A stretch of DNA of 64,000 nt, from positions 496,001-560,000 of the forward strand of contig NZ_LIXJ01000001.1 of assembly GCF_001905795.1 (NCBI RefSeq). The letters run 5' to 3'. Below are positions 52,319-61,127 of the stretch, one piece after another. A program made the translations under genes and the position numbers. The notes beneath the pieces were generated by a model. That model was not told the DNA's origin and did not search any database. It saw nothing but the letters and a program-made list of their open reading frames with translations. How positions within the stretch are numbered: the first letter of the stretch is position 1; every line of letters begins with the position of its first letter. This stretch comes from Streptomyces sp. CB01580. Its GTDB lineage: Bacteria > Actinomycetota > Actinomycetes > Streptomycetales > Streptomycetaceae.

Positions 52319-53995
52319 TCAGTTGCCGCTCCACCACCGCGAGACGACACGCCACAGCCGCGTCGGGGCGGACTCACCGCGCTGCTGCGGGATCCGGTCG
52401 GCCGCCGGTCCGGTGGGAGCGGGCTCGTCCCGGGACGCGGCGACGGCCGTCGCCGTCGCGTCCATCACCCCCGTCCCAGGAGCGGACGAACGGACCGGAG
52501 CGGACGAAGGAACAGGAGCGGAAGAAGGGACGGGGGTGGAGGAAGGCGCGGAGCCGGGTCCGGAGGACGAGGCGGGTGCCGGTGCGGGCACCGGCGCCCG
52601 GCCATCGTCGCGGTCGGGTGTGGGACCGGTGTGCCGGACGGTCGTCTGCACCTCCCAGTCCTGGCGCTGCGAGTGCGGCTTGCCCATGGACGGCGGTTCC
52701 TTGTCGTCCTGGGGCGGGCGGGCGGCGAAGTCCGCCGGGAGCTCCACCAGGTGCCGGCTCATGATGTTCCCGATCCACCGCAGCTCGCTCTCGTCCACGG
52801 CGAGTTCGAGGTCGGGAAGCCGCATCAGCAGCGCGTCGACGCCGACGTCGGCGATGGCACGCCCGATGTCCTGTCCGGGGCACTCGTGGGGGCCGCCGCT
52901 GAACGCGAGATGGGCCCGGTTGCCCACCATGTCGGCGCCGAGGTCGGGCCGCACCACCGGGTCGGCGTTGGCGGGCGCGATCCCGACGATCAGGGCATCA
53001 CCCGCCCTGATCCGCTTGCCGCCCAGTTCGGTGTCACCGACCGCCCACCGGCCGAAGACCGCGGTGAACGGTGGTTCGTCCCACAGCGTCTGCTCGACCG
53101 CCTCGGGCACCGTCATGTGACCGCCGCTCAGCCTGGCCCGGAAGCGGGGGTCGGTGAGCACCATGCGCAGCACGTTGGCGATCAGGTTGGCGGTCGCCTC
53201 GTAGGAGGCGATGAGGATCAGTCGGAGGTGTTCGCTGACCTCCTGGTCGTTCAGCCCGGCGGGGTGCTCGACGAGCCACGTGGCGAAGTCGTCCGCGGGA
53301 TCGCGCCGACGGCGCTTGACGAGCCGGGTCAGCACGTCCGAGACGTAGGCGTTGCTCGCGACGGCGGTCGCCGTGCCCCGGATCATGTCGCGGGCGGCCT
53401 GGACCATCCGGTTGTTGTACTCCTCGGGCATGCCGAGGACCGCGCAGATGACCATCATCGGCAGCCGCTCGGCGAACCGGCTGACCAGGTCGACATGTCC
53501 TTCCTGGCAGAACTCGTTGACGAGCCGGTTGCTGTAGCGGTTGATGTGGCGGCGCACGCCGCGGGTGTCGATGCGCGCCATGCTGTCGGTGACCGCGCCG
53601 CGCTGGCGTTCATGGGTGGCACCGTCGGCGAACGCGCAGATCGGCTGCCAGGTGAAGATCGGGGCCAGGGGGTGGTCCGCGGCGACGGTGCCGTCCTGCA
53701 GTGCCCGCCAGCGCCGCGAGTCCCGGGAGAACTGCGAGGGCGTACGGGTCATGTGCAGGTTCTCGCTGTGTCCGAGGACCAGCCAGGCGGGTACGTCCCC
53801 GTGCAGCAGCACGGGTGCCACGGTGCCGTGTTCGGCGCGCAGCTTGTCGTACAGCCCATGGGGGTCCCGCTCGGCCTCCGGGCCGTAGAGCCGACGGATT
53901 CCGCCGGGGCCGATGCCGAGGCCGTGGGCCGGGCACTCGGGGGGCGGAACCGGCCCCTGGGCCGCTCCGGGCTCGTAGTGGAAGGGGGTTGTCAC
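52319..53995 (-). CDS. Cytochrome P450 of a conservon (CvnE-like), with long C-terminal tail
   Basis: A 558-residue protein from GTG 53995 with GGAG 7 bases upstream. The haem-binding motif is FSGGPHECPGQ with Cys372. The I-helix reads ASYEAT, so the usual acid-Thr pair is present, and the ExxR-like and FAERLP segments fit P450s linked to conservons (RarE type of cvn9). A normal P450 ends near residue 410; about 145 extra residues rich in Pro, Ser and Ala follow, ending in a Trp/Arg-rich tip (LWRVVSRWW). The tip may contact the membrane. It lies 80 bp downstream of cvnD and belongs to that operon. Confidence 0.88.
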   Translation of the reverse strand: MTTPFHYEPGAAQGPVPPPECPAHGLGIGPGGIRRLYGPEAERDPHGLYDKLRAEHGTVAPVLLHGDVPAWLVLGHSENLHMTRTPSQFSRDSRRWRALQDGTVAADHPLAPIFTWQPICAFADGATHERQRGAVTDSMARIDTRGVRRHINRYSNRLVNEFCQEGHVDLVSRFAERLPMMVICAVLGMPEEYNNRMVQAARDMIRGTATAVASNAYVSDVLTRLVKRRRRDPADDFATWLVEHPAGLNDQEVSEHLRLILIASYEATANLIANVLRMVLTDPRFRARLSGGHMTVPEAVEQTLWDEPPFTAVFGRWAVGDTELGGKRIRAGDALIVGIAPANADPVVRPDLGADMVGNRAHLAFSGGPHECPGQDIGRAIADVGVDALLMRLPDLELAVDESELRWIGNIMSRHLVELPADFAARPPQDDKEPPSMGKPHSQRQDWEVQTTVRHTGPTPDRDDGRAPVPAPAPASSSGPGSAPSSTPVPSSAPVPSSAPVRSSAPGTGVMDATATAVAASRDEPAPTGPAADRIPQQRGESAPTRLWRVVSRWWSGN

Positions 53996-54075
53996 GATCG
54001 CTCCAGGGATCAGGATTCCCGAGAATCCGGACGGATGGGACGCGCGGGGGGTGTGTGGCGGGGGTTTCGGTGCGG

Positions 54076-54690
54076 TCAGGCGAGCGGGAGTGCCAGGCTG
54101 TGCAGGTAACGCATCAGGGTCATCAGCACGTCGCGGCTGGAGCCGCGCAGCCGGGCGTCGCAGTCGATCATCGGGACCTCTTCGGGCAGGTCCAGGGCAC
54201 TGCGCAGCGCCTCGACGGGATGCTTCGGGGCGTCGGGGAAGGTGTTGACGGCGACGACGAACGGCACCCCGCGCTCCTCCAGCCGGCCGATGACGTCGAA
54301 GCTGACCTCGAGGCGGCGGGTGTCGATGAGGACCACCGCGCCGAGGGCGCCTTCGAACAGGCCGTTCCACAGGAACCAGAACCGTTCCTGGCCGGGGGTT
54401 CCGAACAGGTAGAGGATCAGTTCCTCGCTGATGGAGATCCGCCCGAAGTCCATGGCGACGGTGGTGGCGGTCTTGCTCTCCACCCCGTAGTTGTCGTCCA
54501 CGCCGACCCCGGCCTGGGTCATGGTCTCTTCGGTGGTCAGCGGCCGGATCTCGCTGACGGATCCGACCATGGTCGTCTTGCCGACCCCGAACCCGCCGAC
54601 GATCACGACCTTCACCGCGGCCGTGGCCGTGGTGGGAAGGACGTCCTCGCGTCGGGGGCCGGCGATCGTGTCAGAGCTTCTGAAGTCCAT
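54076..54690 (-). CDS. cvnD: Conservon GTPase-like protein (CvnD)
   Basis: A 204-residue Ras-like ATP/GTP-binding protein. Walker A is GGFGVGKTT (32-40), the switch/G3 motif is GTPGQERF (97-104) and VAVNTF takes the NKxD position (about 147-151). In conservons this protein is the switch partner of CvnB and CvnC; membrane association is by partner contacts. The start at 54690 overlaps the cvnC stop by about 20 bases. It probably signals from the sensor-like CvnA. Confidence 0.93.
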   Translation of the reverse strand: MDFRSSDTIAGPRREDVLPTTATAAVKVVIVGGFGVGKTTMVGSVSEIRPLTTEETMTQAGVGVDDNYGVESKTATTVAMDFGRISISEELILYLFGTPGQERFWFLWNGLFEGALGAVVLIDTRRLEVSFDVIGRLEERGVPFVVAVNTFPDAPKHPVEALRSALDLPEEVPMIDCDARLRGSSRDVLMTLMRYLHSLALPLA

Positions 54691-55042
54691 GCATCACCGC
54701 TTCGAGAAGGGACCTGTCCGGGAGGGTGGCGCGAACGATGGGTGCGCGCGATTCGATGAGGTCGGCCACGAGGAGTTCCGTGAGGAGCGACGTCACCACG
54801 CTGAAGGGCAGAGCCAGGTACGCCGAGATCTCGGCGACGGATAACGGGGCCTGGCAGAGCCGCAGGATCACGGCCTGCTCCGGCTGGACCGTCGGCGTCG
54901 GCTCGGCCATCGCCACGATCATCGTCACCAGGTCGAGCGCGGCGCGCTCGCTTCCGTCGGGATCGCCGGTGAGCACGTACAGCCGTTCCGGATCGCTCAG
55001 CACCGGATCGGCCGTTCTGCGTTCTCGTCGGGGCGGGTTCAT
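54671..55042 (-). CDS. cvnC: Conservon DUF742 protein (CvnC)
   Basis: A 123-residue DUF742 protein with a winged-helix-like core (LCQAPLSVAEISAYLALPFSV, then VTSLLTELLVADLI). It links CvnB to CvnD in the conservon. The start at 55042 overlaps the cvnB stop by 4 bp, and the stop overlaps cvnD. Confidence 0.93.
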   Translation of the reverse strand: MNPPRRERRTADPVLSDPERLYVLTGDPDGSERAALDLVTMIVAMAEPTPTVQPEQAVILRLCQAPLSVAEISAYLALPFSVVTSLLTELLVADLIESRAPIVRATLPDRSLLEAVMHGLQKL

Positions 55043-55446
55043 CCGCCCTGCCTGTCATGGCGAGGGGGGCTCGTCAGATGGGCGCCGATCCTGACGACCA
55101 TGTCGCGCATCCGCGCCCCGACGAGTCCGGCGTCGACGGTCTCACCGGCCAGGACCGCGAGGTAGGCGCCGGTTCCGGCCGCCATCATGTAGAAGAAGCC
55201 GCCGGTGACCTCGATGACGACGAGGCGCATGATGCCGTCGCTGTAGGGGATCTCGGTGGCGACGGCGGCGGCCAGGCTCTGCAGTCCGGCGCAGGCCGCC
55301 GCGAGGCGGTCGGCGACATCGGGGTCGCCGCCGTGCTGGGCGATGCGCAGTCCGTCGGCGGACAGCACCACGATCTGGTGGATGTCCGGCACGTCGTCGG
55401 CCAGTTCCTTGAGCATCCAGTCCATGTTTCCCCGCTGCTGGATCAC
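55039..55446 (-). CDS. cvnB: Conservon roadblock/LC7 protein (CvnB)
   Basis: A 135-residue roadblock/LC7 protein (QIVVLSADGLRIA, LAAACAGLQSLAAAVA, RLVVIEVTGGFFYMMAAG), a regulator of the GTPase in conservons. GTG 55446 overlaps the cvnA stop in a GTGA; ATG 55425 (MDWMLKELADDV) is an alternative start nearer the usual family start. Confidence 0.93.
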   Translation of the reverse strand: MIQQRGNMDWMLKELADDVPDIHQIVVLSADGLRIAQHGGDPDVADRLAAACAGLQSLAAAVATEIPYSDGIMRLVVIEVTGGFFYMMAAGTGAYLAVLAGETVDAGLVGARMRDMVVRIGAHLTSPPRHDRQGG

Positions 55447-57068
55447 TTCAGGTCTCCCTTGTCCCAGGCGTCGTCAGAGTCTTCGTCGGTCTTCGGCTCC
55501 TGCGGCACGCCGTTGACGGCGTTGGTGAAGGCCTCCAGCCAGAGCCCGGGCGGCTGTTCCCGGTTGCCGTCGCCTCCCGGACCGTGTCCGTGCCCATGAC
55601 CGTGGCCGTTGACATGGCCGTTGCGCTGTGCCGGAGCGGGGTCGACGGGCTGCGCGGGAAGGTTGTGCGAGCCCAGGGGGGCGCGGCCGCGGCTGCGGCG
55701 TTGCGGGAGGCCGCCGACGGTCCACTCGGTGACCACCGGGACGTCGTCCTCCCTGGCGGCCGCGGGCACGGCCGGTCGGGTGGCGGGCGCGACCGGGCCG
55801 GTGGCCGGGCGCTGGGCCACCGGGCGTGGCTTGCGCCGGGCCGGTACGACGTGCTTCATGGCCTCCTGGTCGATGTCGCTGGTGGGCCGCGAGGTGGCGC
55901 CGATGCCGTGGGCGATGCCGGGAGCCGGGCCGGTGGTGATCATGGCGCGGGGCACGATGAGGACCGCCCGGACACCGCCGTACGCGGACTGGCGCAGCGA
56001 GACCTGGAGGTCGTACATCCGGGAGAGACGGCCGACGACGGCCATGCCGAGCCGCGGGGACTCGCCGAGGTCGTTCATGCTGGAGCCCGCCTGGGCCCTG
56101 GCGAGCATGTTCTCCGCGCGGGCGCGGGCCTCCTCGCTGAGCGAGACTCCGCCGTCCTCGATCTCGATGGCGATGCCGGTCTGCACCTCGACGGCGGTGA
56201 CGTGGACCCGCGTCTGCGGCGGCGAGTACCGGGTGGCATTGTCGAGGAGTTCGGCACAGGCGTGGATCAGCGGTTCGACGGCGGTGCCGATGATGGCGAC
56301 CTTCGCGATGGAGTGCAGATCGACCCGCGGGTACTCCAGGATCCGGGACATGGCACCACGCAGGACGCTGAACAGCGGTACGGGCTTGGGCCATTGACGG
56401 CTGGGCCGGGCACCGCCGAGCACCGCGATGGAGTCGGCGAGACGGCCGATCAGCGCGGTGCCGTGGTCGATGCGGAGCAGGTCGTCGAAGACGTCGGGGT
56501 TGCGTCCGTGGTGCTCCTCCATCTCGCGCAGTTCGCTCGCCTGACGGTGGACGATCGCCTGGACGCGGCGGGCGACATTGACGAAGGCACGCTGCGCGGA
56601 GTCGCGCATCGCCTCTTCGTTGTCGATGATGTTCAGCACCTTGTAGACCAAGGAACGCTGGGCGTCGGGCAGATCGCGGTAGCGCTCGTCCGCGTCGACG
56701 ACGTCCCGGAGCACCTCCTCGGGCGAATTGCCCACGCGCAGCCGGTGGATGGCGGCGGGAAGGAGCTCCCTGCCGATCCGTACGGTCTCGTCGTCATGGG
56801 CCGCGATGCGCCGCTCCAGGTCGGCGAAGCGCCGTTCGTATGCCGCGCGCTGGTTGCGCATGTCGCGTGCGCGACGGGCGAGTTGAACGGTGAGCGCGGC
56901 GATCAGGACGGTGGCGAGCGCGCCGCACCAGACGACTGGTATCCGCGCGGCCCCGGACAACAGCACCGCCGCGGCGGCGGTCGCGCCACCGCACAGGACC
57001 ACGGGCAGCAACACGGCTCGAACGACGGGTGCTTCCCGTTCGGTCGGTGGTGATTCGACACGGACCAT
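55443..57068 (-). CDS. cvnA: Conservon sensor kinase-like protein (CvnA)
   Basis: A 541-residue protein with two N-terminal membrane helices (VVRAVLLPVVLCGGATAAAAVLL and VVWCGALATVLIAALTVQL), a coiled-coil/helical middle part and a HATPase_c domain at about 255-380. The N-box is HACAELLDNATRYSPP and the G1 box is IEIEDGGVSL. A conserved phospho-acceptor His is not obvious, as is usual for CvnA proteins. The C-terminal 130 residues are low complexity (Pro, Ala, Arg, then a GHGHGHGHGPGG run). It starts the conservon cvnA-B-C-D-P450; ATG/GTG near 57068 overlaps no upstream gene. Confidence 0.92.
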   Translation of the reverse strand: MVRVESPPTEREAPVVRAVLLPVVLCGGATAAAAVLLSGAARIPVVWCGALATVLIAALTVQLARRARDMRNQRAAYERRFADLERRIAAHDDETVRIGRELLPAAIHRLRVGNSPEEVLRDVVDADERYRDLPDAQRSLVYKVLNIIDNEEAMRDSAQRAFVNVARRVQAIVHRQASELREMEEHHGRNPDVFDDLLRIDHGTALIGRLADSIAVLGGARPSRQWPKPVPLFSVLRGAMSRILEYPRVDLHSIAKVAIIGTAVEPLIHACAELLDNATRYSPPQTRVHVTAVEVQTGIAIEIEDGGVSLSEEARARAENMLARAQAGSSMNDLGESPRLGMAVVGRLSRMYDLQVSLRQSAYGGVRAVLIVPRAMITTGPAPGIAHGIGATSRPTSDIDQEAMKHVVPARRKPRPVAQRPATGPVAPATRPAVPAAAREDDVPVVTEWTVGGLPQRRSRGRAPLGSHNLPAQPVDPAPAQRNGHVNGHGHGHGHGPGGDGNREQPPGLWLEAFTNAVNGVPQEPKTDEDSDDAWDKGDLK

Positions 57069-57876
57069 CTAGAACCTCGGGCGATTGATTCGGGAGATAT
57101 GAGCGCCAGCCCGGACAGTTGAGAACAAGCACTCGAATTCATCTCAACTCGACTGCGCTGCGCGTGAGCTTAGTCAGATCGAATCAGCGCCTCAGCACAT
57201 TCACCCAACCCCCTGCGCGAACGCTCGCGCGGTAATACACTCACGAGTTTTCCTACGCAGCGCCTCCATGCGTGCACAACGAGTGACGGATAGCCGAAAC
57301 CGGTGCGTTTCAGAGGCCTGCGTACCGCACAGAAGGACAGATGCGCACCGCGCGGATCCCGCACCCCGGCGAATCAAGCCGGATTGACAGGGAACATGGC
57401 ACCATGGCAGCTCAACCATTCGGCCAGGAACGTCCGTTGCCGTCCTTCTCACCGGGACAAGAACACTTGCGATCGAAGCTGATCGAAAGATGCGCATTCA
57501 TGACCGAACGGCGAAGCCCGGCACAGTGCGCCGCGCTGTGACTCAGGCCCCGTCGGGCACCGGCCGTCAGGGCGGCCGGACCGACATCCCGCAGGCCGCC
57601 GCGGTCCTCACCACCGACCGCGGCCCCGACCGGGGCGCACCCGGGCGGCGCGAGCGCCCGGTGGAACGTGAACTTCACCCCTACGGGCCAGCCGAACCCG
57701 CCGACGGCCTCGTACACGAAGGCGGTACGCCGGCCGCACCGCACCCGCACCCGCACCCGCACCCGCACCCGCACCCGCCGACGAACCCACGCCCGGACCG
57801 GAGTCCGCGTCCGGGCACAGGACGGCACGGGACAGCCGAACAGAGCGAACAGAGCGAACAGGAGAACGGAGACGCC
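57069..57876. other. Intergenic region between the conservon and the iclR-type gene
   Basis: 808 bp. The part near 57069-57480 is AT-richer than its surroundings and should hold the cvn promoter. Frames crossing the rest lack RBS and homology. The right half has six copies of GCACCC (57741-57776) and a 9-bp repeat GAACAGAGC before the IclR start. One frame is open from 57490 through both repeats into the iclR-type gene, so an N-terminally extended protein is formally possible. Confidence 0.5.
57741..57776. repeat. Hexanucleotide tandem repeat, six copies of GCACCC
   Basis: Six perfect head-to-tail copies. In the frame that leads into the IclR gene it would encode alternating His-Pro. Slipped-strand variation in copy number would be in multiples of two codons, so the frame would be kept. 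Confidence 0.85.
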
Positions 57877-58632
57877 ATGGAGCGGACACGGCGCTACACG
57901 ATCGAATCGCTGGACACCGGGCTACGGCTCATACAACTGTTCCTCGCCCACGACCGGCTGACCGTCTCGGAAGCGGCCGCGCTGCTCTCCGTCGGCCGGT
58001 CGACCGCCCATCGGGTGCTCAGCACCCTGGAGGGCCGCGGATTCGCGGTACGGGACTCCTCGGGGCGCGGCTACGCGGCCGGGCCCGAACTGGTCCGGCT
58101 CGGCCTGCCGGCCGGTTTCGGCGCGGCGGCCCGACGACGGCTCGGGGCCGTGCTGGACGAGGCGGCCCGGCGTACCGGCGAGACCGTGCAGAGCGCGGCA
58201 CTGGTCGGGGACCAGATCATCGTCATGGACGGGCGCGAGTCGCCGCATCCGGTACGAGCGACGCTGGAGCTGGGCCGCACCCGCCCCGCGCACGCCACCG
58301 CGGGCGGCAAGCTGCTGCTCTCGTCGCTGACGGAGGAACAGGTGCGAGCCCTGTACCCCGGGGAGGAGTTGCCGGGATACACGTCCGCGACGCTCACCAC
58401 CCGGTCCGCGCTGCTCGCGGAACTCGCCCTCGTCCGTTCCCGTGGATACGCCGTCAGCCGCGGGGAGTCGGTCCCGGGTCTGCACACCGTGGCCGTCCCG
58501 CTGGCCGGGTCGAGTCGGCGGGACCGGCTCGCGCTGGTGGCGTCGGGGCCCGCGGACCGGGGCGAGGACGGGGTCCTGCTGCGCCGGGCCGAGGAACTGC
58601 GCCGGTCCGTCGTACTGCTGGACGTGACCTGA
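57877..58632 (+). CDS. IclR-family transcriptional regulator
   Basis: A 251-residue regulator. ATG 57877 has ACGGAG 6 bases upstream; the frame is open back to 57490 without homology. The N-terminal winged helix is at about 9-60 (VSEAAALLSVGRSTAHRVLSTL). The effector domain has PVRATLELGRTRPAHATAGGKLLLS, GYTSATLTTRSALLAELALV, and the V-P-G-L-H-T-V-A-V-P segment that contacts ligands in the family. IclR proteins control catabolic operons, often aromatic acid degradation. A PcaB-like gene lies 3 kb to the right, so a link is possible but not shown. Confidence 0.9.
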   Translation: MERTRRYTIESLDTGLRLIQLFLAHDRLTVSEAAALLSVGRSTAHRVLSTLEGRGFAVRDSSGRGYAAGPELVRLGLPAGFGAAARRRLGAVLDEAARRTGETVQSAALVGDQIIVMDGRESPHPVRATLELGRTRPAHATAGGKLLLSSLTEEQVRALYPGEELPGYTSATLTTRSALLAELALVRSRGYAVSRGESVPGLHTVAVPLAGSSRRDRLALVASGPADRGEDGVLLRRAEELRRSVVLLDVT

Positions 58633-58686
58633 CGCCGTCGGCCGAGGCACCGGGCCCTCAGCCCTCACTCCCTCTCCCCCGCTCCC

Positions 58687-58735
58687 CGGCTCCCGGCTCC
58701 CGGCTCCCGGCTCCCGGCTCCCGGCTCCCGGCTTC
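58687..58735. repeat. Heptanucleotide tandem repeat, CGGCTCC, six copies plus one variant
   Basis: Six perfect copies at 58687-58728 and a seventh with one change (CGGCTTC) at 58729-58735 that reaches into the marR stop codon. It lies in the 101 bp between the converging iclR and marR genes. Confidence 0.9.
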
Positions 58736-59240
58736 AGCGTCGGCCGCCGCCGATGCGCCCCTCCAACTGCACCAGCAACTCGCTGAGCTGGGCGCTGAGC
58801 CGGGCGCGGGACTGCTCGTCGAGACCCGACAGCACCGAGCGCTCGTACGCCAACTGCCGCGGCAGCAACCGGTCGACGAGCGCACAGCCCTCCTCGGTGA
58901 GGCGGACATGGGCGACGCGGCGGTCGCGTTCGTCGCCGCGCCGGTCGACCAGTCCGCGTTCCTGAAGGACACGCAACCTCTTGGTGACGGCGGCACCGGA
59001 GGAGAACGTCTCCCTGGCCAGCTCCCCGGGGGTCAGCTCATGGTCCGTACGGCGCAGGGCACCGAGCACGTCGAACTCGGCACGGGTCAGTCCGGCGGCG
59101 CGCAGCGGGGCGTCCTCCGCCTGCTGGAGCAGGGCCGCACAGCGGTTGATGCGGCCGATGAGTTCCATGGGTCCGGTGTCCAGCTCCGGGTTGACGGCCT
59201 GCCACTGCCGTACCACCGAGGCGACGATGTCGTCGGTCAC
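58734..59240 (-). CDS. MarR-family transcriptional regulator
   Basis: A 168-residue regulator from GTG 59240 with GGAG 5 bases upstream. The winged helix is visible: LTRAEFDVLGALRRTDHELT, PGELARETFSSGAAVTKRL, and the wing DRRGDERDRRVAHVRLTEEG. The start overlaps the exporter stop (GTGA), so it is translated with the exporter gene. Such MarR proteins usually repress the adjacent pump and are released by its substrate. Confidence 0.92.
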   Translation of the reverse strand: MTDDIVASVVRQWQAVNPELDTGPMELIGRINRCAALLQQAEDAPLRAAGLTRAEFDVLGALRRTDHELTPGELARETFSSGAAVTKRLRVLQERGLVDRRGDERDRRVAHVRLTEEGCALVDRLLPRQLAYERSVLSGLDEQSRARLSAQLSELLVQLEGRIGGGRR

Positions 59241-60943
59241 ACCGCTCCGTTCTCCTGGGCCGGGGCGATCAGCCCCCGCCGTGTCGCTGTAGCCGCGAGC
59301 GTACGGTGTCCCGCCTGCTCGGCCGCGAGGACCTGCTCCTGGGGCAGGGCGCGCTGCCACCACTCGCCGGCCGCCGCGTCGTCGGCCTCGCGCAGCTCGA
59401 CGAGCGATCCGGTGAGCCGGCGGCGCGCGGCGTCGAGTGCGGCGGGGGTGGGCTGCGGGGCGGCGAGCGCGTGGACGGCGTGGGCCCGGGCCCGGTGCGT
59501 GTCGGCCAGGGCCTGCTCCAGGCGCCCGGTCGCCCGGCGGTTGGTCACCGCCATGGCTCCGAGCAGACCCATGGCGGCGCCGATCACGGTGTCGAGCACC
59601 CGGTCGCCGATCAGTTCGCCAGCCGGATACGTTCCGCCGAACTCCATGACCAGCAGGGCCATCGGCGTGACGGCGACGGAGCCCAGCCAGTAGTTGCGGG
59701 TGATCAGGGCCTCCGCCGCGAAGCTGAAGAACAGGCAGCAGCCGATCAGGGCGAGGGGCGACACCCGGCTGAGCGGCAGGACGGCCGCGAACACGAGGAC
59801 GCCCAGCAGATTGCCGAGGGTGCGCTGGAGTGCGCGGTTCCAGGACAGCGACACATTGGCCTGGTAGAGGGCGGCGGCGGTGACGATCGCCCAGTACGGG
59901 CGGCCGACGCCGGCCGCCTGGGAGACGTATCCGGCCAGGGCGCAGCCCACGAGCGCGCGGACGCCGATGGGCAGCAGCGGGGAGCCCGGGGCGAGCCTGC
60001 GCAACAGGGCGCGCCGGGCCTCGCGGCGCCCTCCGGCGCGGCGGGCGGCCCGCTCGGCGTCGATGCCGAACAGTTCCTCGGACGTGCCGGGGGCTGGGGG
60101 CGGCACGGGAACCGGGCCACGGCCCCGGGTCCGGCGCGCCCAGTCGCGGAGCCGGTCGGGGCCGGGGGCGGCGGGTGCGGCCGGGCCGCCCGGGAGTCCC
60201 GCTGCGAGGGCGGCCTCGGCATGGACGACAAGGCACTCGAGCGCCCGGCGTGCGGAGGTGGGGCGTCCGGAGGCGAGGAGCGCCTGCCAGGCGCCGTGCA
60301 CGGCGGCGACAGCGGCGTGCCGGGTCCGGTGGCCGGGGTGGTCGGCGTACGCCGCGGCGGCGTCGAGGGCACGGGCGGTCGCCCGGCGTTCCGGACCCTC
60401 CCTGCGAATCAGCGCGGGCGCGAGCGTCACCAGCCAGGAGACCACCCCCGCGGCCAGCACCAGCGCGAGATGACCGGGCACCTGACCGAGGCGCTGCGGC
60501 CCGAAGAGCGCGGCCGACGTGACGAAGGTGAAGATCACCGGCCCGGGCGGACCGATACGGGTGGCGTCGCAGAGGATCTTCTGCACGGCCGCGAGCAGTG
60601 CGCCCACCGCGATCAGCACGGCGGTGGACCCGGTGAGCGAGGCCGCGACCAGGGAGACCGCCATGCCGATGACCATCGCGAGCACGACGCCCGCGACCGC
60701 CCGGGCGCGGCGGGCGTACGGCAGGTTGTGTCCGTACAGGGCGCAGAGCGAACCGGCCATCGTGTACATCACGAGGTCCAGCCGGTCGACGGCGAACAGC
60801 GTCAGGTTCGGCACCGCCGAGGCGAAGACCACGCTCGTCGCCGGTTTGAACCACATGTCCGACGGGCGGACGAGGCGCAGCGGCGCCACCAGCGGGAACA
60901 TGCGCACGGAAGGCCGTGCGGATCGGACGGTCGCATTACTCAC
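59237..60943 (-). CDS. FUSC-family membrane exporter (aromatic acid efflux-like)
   Basis: A 568-residue inner-membrane protein with two blocks of hydrophobic helices (about residues 33-175 and 325-460) separated by a cytoplasmic Arg/Ala-rich region, the layout of FUSC/aromatic-acid exporter proteins (YccS, AaeB-like). The second block has GRPYWAIVTAAALYQANVS and RTLGNLLGVLVF, characteristic of the family. GTG 60943 is used; there is no clear RBS, and TAAAGT lies 6 bases before it, so a leaderless message is possible. It is coupled to the MarR gene. Confidence 0.85.
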   Translation of the reverse strand: MSNATVRSARPSVRMFPLVAPLRLVRPSDMWFKPATSVVFASAVPNLTLFAVDRLDLVMYTMAGSLCALYGHNLPYARRARAVAGVVLAMVIGMAVSLVAASLTGSTAVLIAVGALLAAVQKILCDATRIGPPGPVIFTFVTSAALFGPQRLGQVPGHLALVLAAGVVSWLVTLAPALIRREGPERRATARALDAAAAYADHPGHRTRHAAVAAVHGAWQALLASGRPTSARRALECLVVHAEAALAAGLPGGPAAPAAPGPDRLRDWARRTRGRGPVPVPPPAPGTSEELFGIDAERAARRAGGRREARRALLRRLAPGSPLLPIGVRALVGCALAGYVSQAAGVGRPYWAIVTAAALYQANVSLSWNRALQRTLGNLLGVLVFAAVLPLSRVSPLALIGCCLFFSFAAEALITRNYWLGSVAVTPMALLVMEFGGTYPAGELIGDRVLDTVIGAAMGLLGAMAVTNRRATGRLEQALADTHRARAHAVHALAAPQPTPAALDAARRRLTGSLVELREADDAAAGEWWQRALPQEQVLAAEQAGHRTLAATATRRGLIAPAQENGAV

Positions 60944-60947
60944 CCAA

Positions 60948-60963
60948 ATACTTTACCAGGTAT
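60948..60963. promoter_or_regulatory. Imperfect palindrome, candidate MarR operator
   Basis: ATACTT and AGGTAT flank TACC; five of six arm positions pair. It overlaps the predicted -10 region of the exporter gene and ends 5 bp before its GTG. A flanking TTTAC...GTAAA pair (from 60952 to 60975) adds symmetry. It fits a repressor site for the adjacent MarR protein. Confidence 0.5.
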
Positions 60964-61127
60964 TACACCCGTAAAATATATTCATCGCTCGTCTCCCAGG
61001 CCCGGGCACGGACGCCGGGTGCCGATGGTCGCCCTTCCGACAGGGTCATGGCGTTCGACTGCGCGGGGCCGGGGAGAGGGCCGGACGCGCGGGGCCGGGG
61101 AGGATGCGCTGAAGGCCGACCGGACCG

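Noticed and set aside
57341..57541. A 66-codon plus-strand frame in the cvn-iclR gap.
   Set aside because: No RBS, no recognisable family, and it lies in the AT-richer segment expected to be regulatory.
57741..57776. The GCACCC array was considered as a CRISPR-like repeat.
   Set aside because: Units are 6 bp without spacers; it is a simple tandem repeat.
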